The notes under the pieces are model-generated. The model worked only from the letters and a program-made list of their open reading frames with translations, was not told the DNA's origin and searched no databases. A stretch of 16,652 nucleotides of DNA, from assembly GCA_002449695.1 (NCBI GenBank), contig DJXI01000009.1, positions 1 to 16,652 on the forward strand, in the 5' to 3' direction. The stretch comes from Verrucomicrobia bacterium UBA7008. GTDB taxonomy: Bacteria; Verrucomicrobiota; Kiritimatiellia; RFP12; UBA1067. Within the stretch, counting starts at the first letter, position 1, and the number at the start of each line of letters is the position of its first letter. Shown here piece by piece: positions 1 through 6,745 of this stretch. The translations under genes were made by a program, and so were the position numbers.

Positions 1-7
1 AGAAATC

Positions 8-46
8 TTAAGAAAATCTTAAGATAGTCTTAAGATAAAATTAAGG
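8..46. promoter_or_regulatory. Four phased TTAAGA-type repeats upstream of tig (operator or curved DNA candidate)
   Basis: TTAAGA occurs at 8-13, 19-24 and 30-35, followed by TTAAGG at 41-46, each separated by exactly 5 bases (11-bp period, one helical turn). The first three lie inside the perfect palindrome TCTTAAGA (6-13, 17-24, 28-35). Direct hexamers at an 11-bp period are the usual binding architecture of OmpR/PhoB-family regulators, but phased A-tracts of this kind also bend DNA. The array lies roughly 64-102 bases before the predicted tig transcription start. It could equally serve a gene left of the window. The repeat is seen directly; the function is inference. Confidence 0.55.
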
Positions 47-94
47 CGGCGTCAATAATTCTTTCACTTTGGTGCCCAAGGACGGCCGGAATTA

Positions 95-103
95 TGATAA
101 AAT
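95..103 (+). promoter_or_regulatory. Extended -10 promoter for the tig cluster
   Basis: TGATAAAAT at 95-103 fits an extended -10 element (TG-N-TAAAAT). An overlapping TATGAT at 93-98 is an alternative hexamer. There is no convincing -35 box 17 bases upstream. The predicted start near 110 would give a leader of about 32 bases containing the Shine-Dalgarno AAGGAG (125-130), which fixes the tig start at 142. Confidence 0.6.
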
Positions 104-141
104 ATACCCTTACATTTCAAAACTAAGGAGAAAACGCACAC

Positions 142-1323
142 ATGAAGACGACGAACAAGAAATTGGGGAAATGCCAGGTTGAACTGACGGTGACGCTCGA
201 TGCCGACGAGACGAAGGCCATTGTCAAGGATGTGGAAAAGGCGTTCGTGCGCGAGGCGAAGCTGCCCGGGTTCCGTCCCGGCAAGGTGCCGATCGAGCTG
301 ATCCGCAAGGAGTTCGCGCAGGGCCTGAAGCAGGAGACCGACCGCGCCATCTTCCAGCGCAACATCGCCGCCGCCGTCAAGGACGCCGCGCTTGACGAGG
401 TGGCTATCGCCGACGTGAAGGACATCACCTTCAACGCCGAGGGCGCGAGCTTCGTCGCCACGATCGACGTCAAGCCCGTCTTCAAGCTCCCGGCCTACAA
501 GGGCCTCAAGATCGAGAAGAAGGATACGGCCGTTTCGGACGAGACGGTCCAGGATCACCTCAACCGTCTGCGCATGGCCTACGCCAAGTACGAGGACGCG
601 AAGGAGGGCGAGGCCGTCGCGGACGGCGATTTCATCCAGATCGACTACGCCGGCACCGTCGGCGGCAAGCCGATCCTCGAGATCGCGCCCGACGCGAAGA
701 TCGTGGCGAACGGCACGGGCTTCTGGACGCAGGTCGAGGAAGGGCGCTTCCTGCCCGAAATCCTCGATGCCGTCAAGGGCATGAAGGCGGGCGAGACGAA
801 GGAGGGCGTCAAGGCGACGTTCGACAAGGAAGCCGCCCCCGAGGGCCTCAAGGGCGCGAAGGCGCTCTACACCGTCACGCTCAAGAGCTTCCGCCGCCGC
901 ATCCTGCCGACCGACGCCGAGTTCATCGAAAAGGCCAAGGCCGAATCGCTCGACAAGCTCGCCGCCACCGTGCGCGAGCAGCTTGAGAAGCAGGCGACCG
1001 AGCAGGAGGCCGTCCGCCGCGAGAACGAGGCGGTCGAGCTGCTCCTCAAGAAGGCCGATTTCGACGTCCCGCCGTCGCAGGTGCGCCGCGCGACCGACGG
1101 CTACCTCCAGCAGCTCGCCGAGCGCGCGCAGTATTCGGGCCTCAACGCGGAGTACTTCGAGAAGAACCGCGACAAGATCATGAAGGACGCCGAGGAGTCC
1201 GCGACGAAGCAGGTGCGCCTGTGGTACCTCATCGACGCCATCGCCGAAGCCGAGAAGATCGAGGCGAAGGACGAGGAGAAGGGCAAGAAGGTCATCGATT
1301 TCGTGCTCGCGAACGCGAAGTGA
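142..1323 (+). CDS. tig: Trigger factor, ribosome-associated chaperone and peptidyl-prolyl isomerase
   Basis: Trigger factor docks at the ribosomal exit tunnel and shields nascent chains. The 393-residue protein shows the three-part family layout. The N-terminal ribosome-binding domain carries the signature GFRPGKVP (residues 43-50), equivalent to E. coli GFRKGKVP. An FKBP-type PPIase domain (about 160-250) opens with DGDFIQIDYAGTV. A charged, helical C-terminal chaperone domain (about 255-393) follows. It is somewhat shorter than the usual 430 or so residues, with the shortfall mainly at the C-terminus. The ATG at 142 is preceded by AAGGAG at 125-130 with an 11-base spacer. It is first in a cluster with clpP (27-base gap) and clpX, the classic bacterial arrangement, which couples folding to proteolysis. 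Identification is by motif and context and is firm. Confidence 0.98.
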   Translation: MKTTNKKLGKCQVELTVTLDADETKAIVKDVEKAFVREAKLPGFRPGKVPIELIRKEFAQGLKQETDRAIFQRNIAAAVKDAALDEVAIADVKDITFNAEGASFVATIDVKPVFKLPAYKGLKIEKKDTAVSDETVQDHLNRLRMAYAKYEDAKEGEAVADGDFIQIDYAGTVGGKPILEIAPDAKIVANGTGFWTQVEEGRFLPEILDAVKGMKAGETKEGVKATFDKEAAPEGLKGAKALYTVTLKSFRRRILPTDAEFIEKAKAESLDKLAATVREQLEKQATEQEAVRRENEAVELLLKKADFDVPPSQVRRATDGYLQQLAERAQYSGLNAEYFEKNRDKIMKDAEESATKQVRLWYLIDAIAEAEKIEAKDEEKGKKVIDFVLANAK

Positions 1324-1350
1324 AGTTCGTGATTTCGTGAGGAAAGACAA

Positions 1351-1944
1351 ATGAACTCTTACATGATTCCGTATGTCGTCGAGCAGACGGGCAAGGGCGA
1401 GCGGACGTACGACATCTACTCGCGCCTCCTCCTCGACCGCATCGTGTTCATCTCGGGCGAGGTGAACGACGAAATGGCGAACGCGATCGTCGCGCAGCTG
1501 CTCTTCCTCCAGTCGCAGGACGCGAAGAAGCGCATCAACGTCTACATCAACTCGCCGGGCGGCTCCGTCACGGCAGGCCTCGCCATCTACGACACGATGC
1601 AGTTCGTCTCCTGCCCGATCGCGACGTACTGTGTCGGCCAGGCCGCGTCGATGGGCGCGGTGCTGCTGACGGCGGGCGAGAAGGGCCAGCGCTATGCGCT
1701 GCCCAACGCGCGCATCATGATCCACCAGCCGTGGGGCGGCGCCGAGGGCAAGGCGAGCGACATCGAGATCACGGCGCGCGAGATCCTGCGCCTGAAGGAG
1801 AAGCTGAACGAGATCCTGGCGAAGCACGCGGGCCGCACGATGGAGGACGTCGTGCGCGACACCGACCGCGACCATTTCATGTCCGCCGAGGAGGCGTGCG
1901 CATGGGGGCTCATCGACAAGGTCGTCGAGGCGCCGGCGTCATGA
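1351..1944 (+). CDS. clpP: ATP-dependent Clp protease proteolytic subunit
   Basis: ClpP is the serine peptidase that forms the tetradecameric degradation chamber closed by ClpX. The 197-residue sequence has the family core [19 protein letters not shown] and the catalytic triad: Ser100 in GQAASMGA, His125 in MIHQPWGG, and Asp174 in [12 protein letters not shown]. Spacing matches E. coli Ser111/His136/Asp185 exactly. The ATG at 1351 has an upstream GAGGAAAG at 1339-1346; an ATG four codons later (1363) is possible but has a worse-placed ribosome site. The propeptide is very short, so little N-terminal processing is expected. The stop codon overlaps the clpX start in an ATGA at 1941-1944, which implies translational coupling and matched output of the two subunits. 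Confidence 0.98.
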   Translation: MNSYMIPYVVEQTGKGERTYDIYSRLLLDRIVFISGEVNDEMANAIVAQLLFLQSQDAKKRINVYINSPGGSVTAGLAIYDTMQFVSCPIATYCVGQAASMGAVLLTAGEKGQRYALPNARIMIHQPWGGAEGKASDIEITAREILRLKEKLNEILAKHAGRTMEDVVRDTDRDHFMSAEEACAWGLIDKVVEAPAS

Positions 1945-3185
1945 AGGAGCTGACCTGCTCCTTCTGCGGGCGCAGTTCGCGCGAGGTGTCGATCATCCCC
2001 GGCGCGGACGGCAACATCTGCGTCGACTGCGTGCGCCACGCGAACGAGATGGTCGAGCGCCACACGCGCCAGAGCGAGGCCGCGCCCGACCTGCCGCCCA
2101 CGCCGACGCCGCGCGCGATCAAGGAATTTCTCGACCAGTACGTGATCGGCCACGACGAGACGAAGAAGGTGCTCGCCGTCGCCGTCCACAACCACTACCG
2201 CCGTCTCGAGGCGGCGCAGGCGGCGCGCGCCGGCAAGGCCGCGAAGAAGAACGATCCCTTCGCCGGCGTCGAGATCGAGAAGTCGAACATCCTCCTCATC
2301 GGGCCGACCGGCACGGGCAAGACGCTTCTCGCGCGCACGCTCGCGAAGGTGCTCGGCGTGCCGTTCGCGATCGGCGACGCGACCGTTCTCACGCAGGCGG
2401 GCTACGTCGGCGAGGACGTGGAGAATCTCGTGCGCTACCTCCTTCAGAACGCCGACGGCAACGTGGAGCTCGCGAAGCGCGGCATCATCTACGTCGACGA
2501 GATCGACAAGATCGCCTCGAAGACCGACAACGTGTCGATCACGCGCGACGTGTCGGGCGAAGGCGTGCAGCAGGCGCTTCTGAAGATCGTCGAAGGGACG
2601 ATCTGCCGCCTGCCGCCGAAGGGCGGGCGCAAGCATCCCGACCAGGAGTACATCGAGGTCGACACGTCCAACATCCTCTTCATCTGCGGCGGCGCGTTCG
2701 TGGGGCTCGACAAGATCGTCGCCGCGCGCACGGGCCGGCGCGCGATCGGCTTCTGCGGGGACGCGGCGGACGACGCGACGGACGGGAAGAAGAAGGAGAA
2801 GGCCGGCGAGATCAACGCGCTCGACGTGCGGCCGGAAGACCTCGTCAAGTTCGGCCTCATTCCCGAGTTCACGGGGCGGCTGCCGATCATCACGTCGATG
2901 AGCGAGCTGACCGAGGACGACCTCGTGCGCGTCCTGACCGAGCCGAAGAACTCGCTCGTCCGGCAGTACCAGAAGCTGCTGGCGATGGACGGCGTGGAGC
3001 TCGTCTTCGAGACCGACGCCCTGCGCGAACTCGCCCGGACCGCGCTCGCGCGCAAGACGGGCGCGCGCGGCCTCCGCGCCGAAATGGAGAAACTGATGAC
3101 CGACATCATGTACGAAGCGCCCGGCAACGACAAAATGACGCGCGTGACGGTGGATGTCGCCATGATCAAGGAAAAGCTCGGCTGA
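1941..3185 (+). CDS. clpX: ATP-dependent Clp protease ATP-binding subunit ClpX
   Basis: ClpX is the AAA+ unfoldase that recognises tagged proteins and threads them into ClpP. The 414-residue protein begins with the C4 zinc-binding domain (Cys6, Cys9, Cys27, Cys30). Then come Walker A GPTGTGKT (121-128), the pore-1 loop GYVGED (154-159), Walker B IIYVDEID (182-189), an RKH pore loop (GGRKHPDQE), and the IGF tripeptide in RRAIGFCGD that docks on ClpP. The sensor-2 arginine motif GARGLRAE is near the C-terminus. The start at 1941 is chosen because it places the zinc finger at residue 6 and gives the ATGA overlap with clpP. A longer reading in the same frame starts inside clpP (from 1731) and has no family similarity before this methionine. 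No Shine-Dalgarno is obvious, consistent with coupling. Confidence 0.98.
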   Translation: MKELTCSFCGRSSREVSIIPGADGNICVDCVRHANEMVERHTRQSEAAPDLPPTPTPRAIKEFLDQYVIGHDETKKVLAVAVHNHYRRLEAAQAARAGKAAKKNDPFAGVEIEKSNILLIGPTGTGKTLLARTLAKVLGVPFAIGDATVLTQAGYVGEDVENLVRYLLQNADGNVELAKRGIIYVDEIDKIASKTDNVSITRDVSGEGVQQALLKIVEGTICRLPPKGGRKHPDQEYIEVDTSNILFICGGAFVGLDKIVAARTGRRAIGFCGDAADDATDGKKKEKAGEINALDVRPEDLVKFGLIPEFTGRLPIITSMSELTEDDLVRVLTEPKNSLVRQYQKLLAMDGVELVFETDALRELARTALARKTGARGLRAEMEKLMTDIMYEAPGNDKMTRVTVDVAMIKEKLG

Positions 3186-3188
3186 GCC

Positions 3189-3521
3189 ATGCAACTGACA
3201 CTGCTCAAATCGAAACTGCACCGCATCCGCGTGACCGAGGCGTGCCTCGACTACGAAGGGTCGCTGTCGCTCGATCCCGACGACATGGAGGCGGTCGGGA
3301 TCGTCCCGTACGAAAAGATCCTCTGCGCCGACGTCGAGAACGGCAACCGCTTCGAGACGTACGCGATCGAAGGCGCGCGCGGCAGCCACGTCTGCTGCCT
3401 CAACGGCGCGGCCGCACACCAGGGAAAGGTCGGCGACCGGCTGATCGTGATGGCCTTCGCCCGGCTGACGCCGGAGGAGGCTCAGGGCTTCGTCCCGCGC
3501 GTCAGGCACTTCAAGGACTGA
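3189..3521 (+). CDS. panD: Aspartate 1-decarboxylase (pyruvoyl enzyme)
   Basis: PanD decarboxylates L-aspartate to beta-alanine, the amine half of pantothenate and hence of CoA. It is made as a proenzyme that cleaves itself at Gly24-Ser25, converting Ser25 to the pyruvoyl cofactor. That site is present as YEGS (22-25). Other active-site residues known from the E. coli enzyme are conserved at the same numbers: Lys9, His11, Arg54, Thr57, Tyr58 and Asn72 (in NGAAAH). At 110 residues it is shorter than E. coli PanD (126), because the C-terminal tail is missing. The ATG at 3189 is 3 bases after the clpX stop, with no clear Shine-Dalgarno, so it is probably translated from the clpX message. Its place directly behind clpX is unusual for a vitamin gene. 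No other pantothenate gene is in the window. Confidence 0.96.
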   Translation: MQLTLLKSKLHRIRVTEACLDYEGSLSLDPDDMEAVGIVPYEKILCADVENGNRFETYAIEGARGSHVCCLNGAAAHQGKVGDRLIVMAFARLTPEEAQGFVPRVRHFKD

Positions 3522-3525
3522 CGGC

Positions 3526-4791
3526 GTGACGACGCTCGCGCTCGCTGTCCTGGTCGTCCTGTTCGTCCTTTCCGCGTTCTTCTCGGGGTCGGAAACGATC
3601 CTTTTCTCGCTCACGTCCGTGCAGCGCGCGCGCATCCGCGCCCGCGACCCGCGCGCCGACCGGCGCATCGCCGCGTGCGTGGACGATTCCGCGCTCCTCC
3701 TGGCGACGCTCCTCGTCGGCAACACGCTCGTCAACTTCGCCATCGCGACGATCGGCTATTCGCTCTTCGCGTCCGCGCTCCCGCGCTGGGGCGGCTTCCT
3801 CGCCGTGCCGGCGATGACCGTCTTCCTGCTCCTCTTCGGCGAGATCACGCCCAAGCGCCTCGCGCTGCGCCACGGCGAGCGGCTGGCGCCGGCCGCGGCG
3901 ACCTTCCTCGTCTTCTGGCGCGCGATCCTCAAGCCGTTCAGCCTCCTCTTCCGCTTCTCCGCGCGCGCCTACGCGGGCGCCATCGCCGAGGAGCGCCGCG
4001 CGCTCTCCGACGCCGAGCTCGTCAGCGTCCTCGAATCCGCCGCCGAGCGCGGCGATTTTGCCGCGGACGACGCGGAGATGATCGCGGGCGTGCTGCGCCT
4101 CTCCGAGATCCACGCCAACGACGAGATGACGCCGCGCGTCGATTTCGAGGGCTTCGACTCCGACTATCCCGACGCCGTCCGCCAGGAGCGGCTCGCGCAC
4201 GCGCGCCACCGCTACCTGCCCGTCTACCGCCGCACGCCCGACGCGATCGAGGGCATCATCGACCGCACGACGGGCAAGATCGAGGACGCGCTCTTCGTGC
4301 CCGAGCAGGTGACGCTGGACGATCTCCTCTTCACCTTCCGCAAGTCCGGCAAGCCGATGGCCATCGTCCTCGACGAGTACGGCGGCACGGCGGGCCTCAT
4401 CACGCTCAACGACGTGCTGGAGCTGATCATGGGGCCGTCCGTCTTCGGGTCGGCGAACGACGAGCCGTCCATCCGCCGCCAGTCGCGCAACACGTGGATC
4501 ATCGACGGGCGCGCGAGCCTCGACGAGATCAACCGCGAACTCGACATCGAGCTGGAGGCCGAGGACGCCGACCGCCTCGCGGGCTGGGTCGCGTCGACCG
4601 CCGAGCGTCTGCCGCACGTCGGCCAGCAGATCGAGGCGCAGGGCTGCCGCGCGACGGTGCTCAAGCGGCGCGGCCGCCGCGTGACGCTCGTCCGGCTGGA
4701 GGTGCTGAAGCATCCCGAGACCGACACCGACGAGGAGCTGCTGGCCGAGACGGACGAGCAGGTCGAGAAGACCGAGGAGGACGAGGTATGA
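3526..4791 (+). CDS. CNNM/CorC-type membrane protein (DUF21, CBS pair, CorC_HlyC domain)
   Basis: This 421-residue protein has the full bacterial CNNM layout. An N-terminal DUF21 membrane domain (about 1-150) carries the family motifs FSGSETILFSL (19-29), LLVGNTLVN (62-70) and FGEITPKRLA (104-113). A CBS pair follows (about 198-305) with EMTPRVDF and the hallmark VLDEYGGTAGLITLNDVLE. A CorC_HlyC-type domain lies at about 320-392, followed by an acidic tail ending EEDEV. Such proteins are implicated in Mg2+ (and Na+) transport and are often annotated as hemolysins; haemolytic activity is not implied. The GTG start at 3526 is 4 bases after the panD stop and has no clear Shine-Dalgarno, so it is probably coupled. 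Its stop overlaps the next gene in an ATGA. The family is certain; the transported ion is not. Confidence 0.93.
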   Translation: MTTLALAVLVVLFVLSAFFSGSETILFSLTSVQRARIRARDPRADRRIAACVDDSALLLATLLVGNTLVNFAIATIGYSLFASALPRWGGFLAVPAMTVFLLLFGEITPKRLALRHGERLAPAAATFLVFWRAILKPFSLLFRFSARAYAGAIAEERRALSDAELVSVLESAAERGDFAADDAEMIAGVLRLSEIHANDEMTPRVDFEGFDSDYPDAVRQERLAHARHRYLPVYRRTPDAIEGIIDRTTGKIEDALFVPEQVTLDDLLFTFRKSGKPMAIVLDEYGGTAGLITLNDVLELIMGPSVFGSANDEPSIRRQSRNTWIIDGRASLDEINRELDIELEAEDADRLAGWVASTAERLPHVGQQIEAQGCRATVLKRRGRRVTLVRLEVLKHPETDTDEELLAETDEQVEKTEEDEV

Positions 4792-5447
4792 CGGTGTCGA
4801 TCCTTCTGGCGCTCGCGATGGTCGCCGCGCTCGCCGTCGCCGCGTTCTGCGCGGGGGCGGAGACGGCGTTCCTCTCCGTCAGCCGCGGACGGCTCCTGCA
4901 CCTCGCGCGCGAGGGGAGCGCGGCGGCGAAGATCGTCAAGGCCGCGATCGACGACATGACGGCGACGATGACGTCGCTCCTCGTCGGCAACAACCTGGCG
5001 GCCGTCGTCTTCTCGTCCGCGTCGGCGGCGCTCGCGGCGCGTGTCTTCGCGGATTCGGCCGCCGCGCGCACGGTGTGGTCGGTCGCCGCCGCGTTCACCG
5101 TGCTGTATCTGAGCGAATTCCTGCCGAAGCTCCTCTGTTCGACGCGGCCGCTCCGGCGCATCCTCGCGCTCGCGCGGCCGTACCGCGTCTTCGCGCTCGT
5201 GATGGCGCCGCTGACGGCGGTGGCGACGGCGGTCACGTCGCTTGCGGCCGGACGCGCGCGCCGGGCCGACGCGCAGCCGCCCGTCACCGTGCACGATCTC
5301 CTGCGCATCCTGGAGGACCGCAAGAACGGTGTGCGGCTGACCGACTTCGAGTCGGCGCTCATCTCGCGCATCCTCGTCCTGCGCCGGAAGGGCCAGGCCG
5401 TCACGCCCGAGGCGCTGCTGCGCGCGCTCGACGACGAGGACGCGTGA
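4788..5447 (+). CDS. Short DUF21-only CNNM paralogue
   Basis: This 219-residue protein repeats the DUF21 membrane domain of its neighbour but stops before any CBS or CorC_HlyC domain. Visible motifs are FCAGAETAFLSVSRG (20-34), LLVGNNLAAVVF (64-75) and YLSEFLPK (107-114), which correspond to FSGSETILFSL, LLVGNTLVN and GEITPK upstream. The 165-212 segment is a cytoplasmic stub reminiscent of the linker into a CBS pair. The ATG at 4788 overlaps the upstream stop (ATGA), so the pair is almost certainly co-translated. Because CNNM proteins are dimers, the two could form a heterodimer in which only one chain carries regulatory domains; that is inference. It may instead be a decayed copy, but the reading frame is intact and ends in an ordinary stop. 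Confidence 0.87.
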   Translation: MTVSILLALAMVAALAVAAFCAGAETAFLSVSRGRLLHLAREGSAAAKIVKAAIDDMTATMTSLLVGNNLAAVVFSSASAALAARVFADSAAARTVWSVAAAFTVLYLSEFLPKLLCSTRPLRRILALARPYRVFALVMAPLTAVATAVTSLAAGRARRADAQPPVTVHDLLRILEDRKNGVRLTDFESALISRILVLRRKGQAVTPEALLRALDDEDA

Positions 5448-5452
5448 GGCGT

Positions 5453-5472
5453 GCGAATTTGCGCGAATTTGC
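5453..5472. repeat. Exact tandem repeat GCGAATTTGC x2, candidate operator
   Basis: GCGAATTTGC occurs twice back to back (5453-5462, 5463-5472). Each copy is nearly self-complementary (consensus GCRAATTYGC). The pair ends just before the expected -35 region of the efflux promoter, so it could bind a regulator one helical turn apart. No regulator gene lies beside it. The repeat is seen directly; its role is inference. Confidence 0.4.
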
Positions 5473-5495
5473 GCCTTACGGACGGGCGGAGATTG

Positions 5496-5504
5496 TGATA
5501 TAAT
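5496..5504 (+). promoter_or_regulatory. Extended -10 promoter for the RND efflux pair
   Basis: TGATATAAT at 5496-5504 is a perfect extended -10 (TG-N-TATAAT). The best -35 candidate at 17-bp spacing is only TTACGG (5476-5481). The predicted start near 5511 gives a leader of about 40 bases with a Shine-Dalgarno GAAAGGA (5536-5542) before the ATG at 5551. No terminator is visible between the CNNM gene and this promoter, so read-through is possible. Confidence 0.7.
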
Positions 5505-5550
5505 ACTTTCCTCTGTGCACATTCCGCGCAGAGATGAAAGGACAGACAAC

Positions 5551-6741
5551 ATGAAGGCAATCGTTTCGCTGATCGCGCAGGTCATCACCTGCGCCGTGTG
5601 CATCGTCGTGGGCTGGATGCTCAAGGACAACTGGCCGCAGGAGAAGCCGGCGGCGAACCCGATGGCGGCGATGGCGGGCCAGGCGCAGACGGTCGCCGTC
5701 ACCAACGTCGAGATCCGCGCCTACAACAAGCCCGAGCGCTTCGTCGCGCACGCCGAGCCGGTGCAGGAGGTCGATCTTCTGCCGCAGGTCGACGGCTACA
5801 TCCAGAAGATCACGTTCAAGGAGGGCGACACCGTCCAGGCGGGCGACCTCCTCTACGTCCTCGACGACGAGCGCTACCAGGCCGTCGTGAACCAGCGCAA
5901 GGCCGACCTCGAGGCGGCCGAGGCGGAGGCGCGCCGCGCCCGCCGCTACTACGAGCGCATGCAGAACGCCGACGAGCGCGGCATCACGCAGCTCGAGCGC
6001 GACAACGCCGAGGCCGAGAGCGAGCGCGCGGCGGCGGCGGTCCTTCAGGCGAAGGCCAACCTCATCGTCGCGGAATACGACCTCAAGAAGGCGCGCGTCG
6101 TCGCGCCCATCTCGGGCCAGATCGGCAAGACCGCCGCGCACGTCGGCGACTACGTGGCCCCCTCCAAGGGCGCGCTCGCGAAGATCGTCCAGATCAACCC
6201 GATGCGCATCACCTTCCCGCTCACGGACCGCGCGTACATCGCGTGGCGCGAGGCGCAGAAGAAGGGCATTGACGAGGCGTTCCGTCTGCGCCTCGTGCTG
6301 GCGGACGGCAGCGAATACGACCAGCAGGGCACGTTCGCGTTCGACGACAACACGATGAGCAAGGAGACGGCGACGATCCAGATGCGCCTCTCGTTCCCCA
6401 ACCCGGACCGCCTGCTCATCCCCAACAGCTACGTGACGCTCCTCACCGACTACCAGGATCCGCCGAAGTACCCGAGCGTGCCGCAGAGCGCGGTCTTCGA
6501 CATGGCCGGCGGCAGCCTCGGCGTGTGGGTCGTGAAGGCCGACGGCACGGTCGAGGCGCGCGCCGTGCAGACGAAGGACGCCTACCTCGGCTGGTGCCCC
6601 GTGCTGGAGGGCCTCGCGGAAGGCGAGACGGTCGTCATCTCGGGCGTCGCCAAGCTGACGCCGGGCGCGAAGGTGCGCGACGTGGCGCCGACGGCGAACG
6701 AGGACATCACGGCGGACTTCAAGCCGCGCGCGGAGGACTGA
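5551..6741 (+). CDS. RND efflux periplasmic adaptor (membrane fusion protein)
   Basis: This 396-residue protein is the adaptor bridging an RND pump to an outer-membrane channel. An N-terminal hydrophobic segment (about 4-23) has no convincing lipobox, so it probably stays as a membrane anchor. The lipoyl-like half motif LPQVDGYIQKITFKEGDTV is followed by an alanine/glutamate-rich alpha-hairpin (RRARRYYERMQ through AAAVLQAKANL). The second lipoyl half (VVAPISGQIGKTAAHVGDYV) and beta-barrel and membrane-proximal domains complete the HlyD/AcrA layout. A GTG at 5515 opens the frame 12 codons earlier but falls at the predicted transcription start. The ATG at 5551 has a proper Shine-Dalgarno and begins the hydrophobic segment directly, so I chose it. 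The gene is 4 bases upstream of the transporter. Confidence 0.94.
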   Translation: MKAIVSLIAQVITCAVCIVVGWMLKDNWPQEKPAANPMAAMAGQAQTVAVTNVEIRAYNKPERFVAHAEPVQEVDLLPQVDGYIQKITFKEGDTVQAGDLLYVLDDERYQAVVNQRKADLEAAEAEARRARRYYERMQNADERGITQLERDNAEAESERAAAAVLQAKANLIVAEYDLKKARVVAPISGQIGKTAAHVGDYVAPSKGALAKIVQINPMRITFPLTDRAYIAWREAQKKGIDEAFRLRLVLADGSEYDQQGTFAFDDNTMSKETATIQMRLSFPNPDRLLIPNSYVTLLTDYQDPPKYPSVPQSAVFDMAGGSLGVWVVKADGTVEARAVQTKDAYLGWCPVLEGLAEGETVVISGVAKLTPGAKVRDVAPTANEDITADFKPRAED

Positions 6742-6745
6742 GGCG

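Noticed and set aside
4788..5447. Short CNNM gene as a frameshifted remnant of a full-length copy
   Set aside because: No CBS or CorC_HlyC motifs follow in any frame after 5447; a promoter and another gene begin within 50-100 bases. It reads as an intact short gene.
5448..5495. Terminator between the CNNM gene and the efflux promoter
   Set aside because: The repeated GCGAATTTGC can only form a weak hairpin and has no T-run.
5515..5550. GTG at 5515 as the start of the efflux adaptor
   Set aside because: It falls at the predicted transcription start and adds a charged 12-residue leader before the membrane segment. The ATG at 5551 has GAAAGGA 8 bases upstream.
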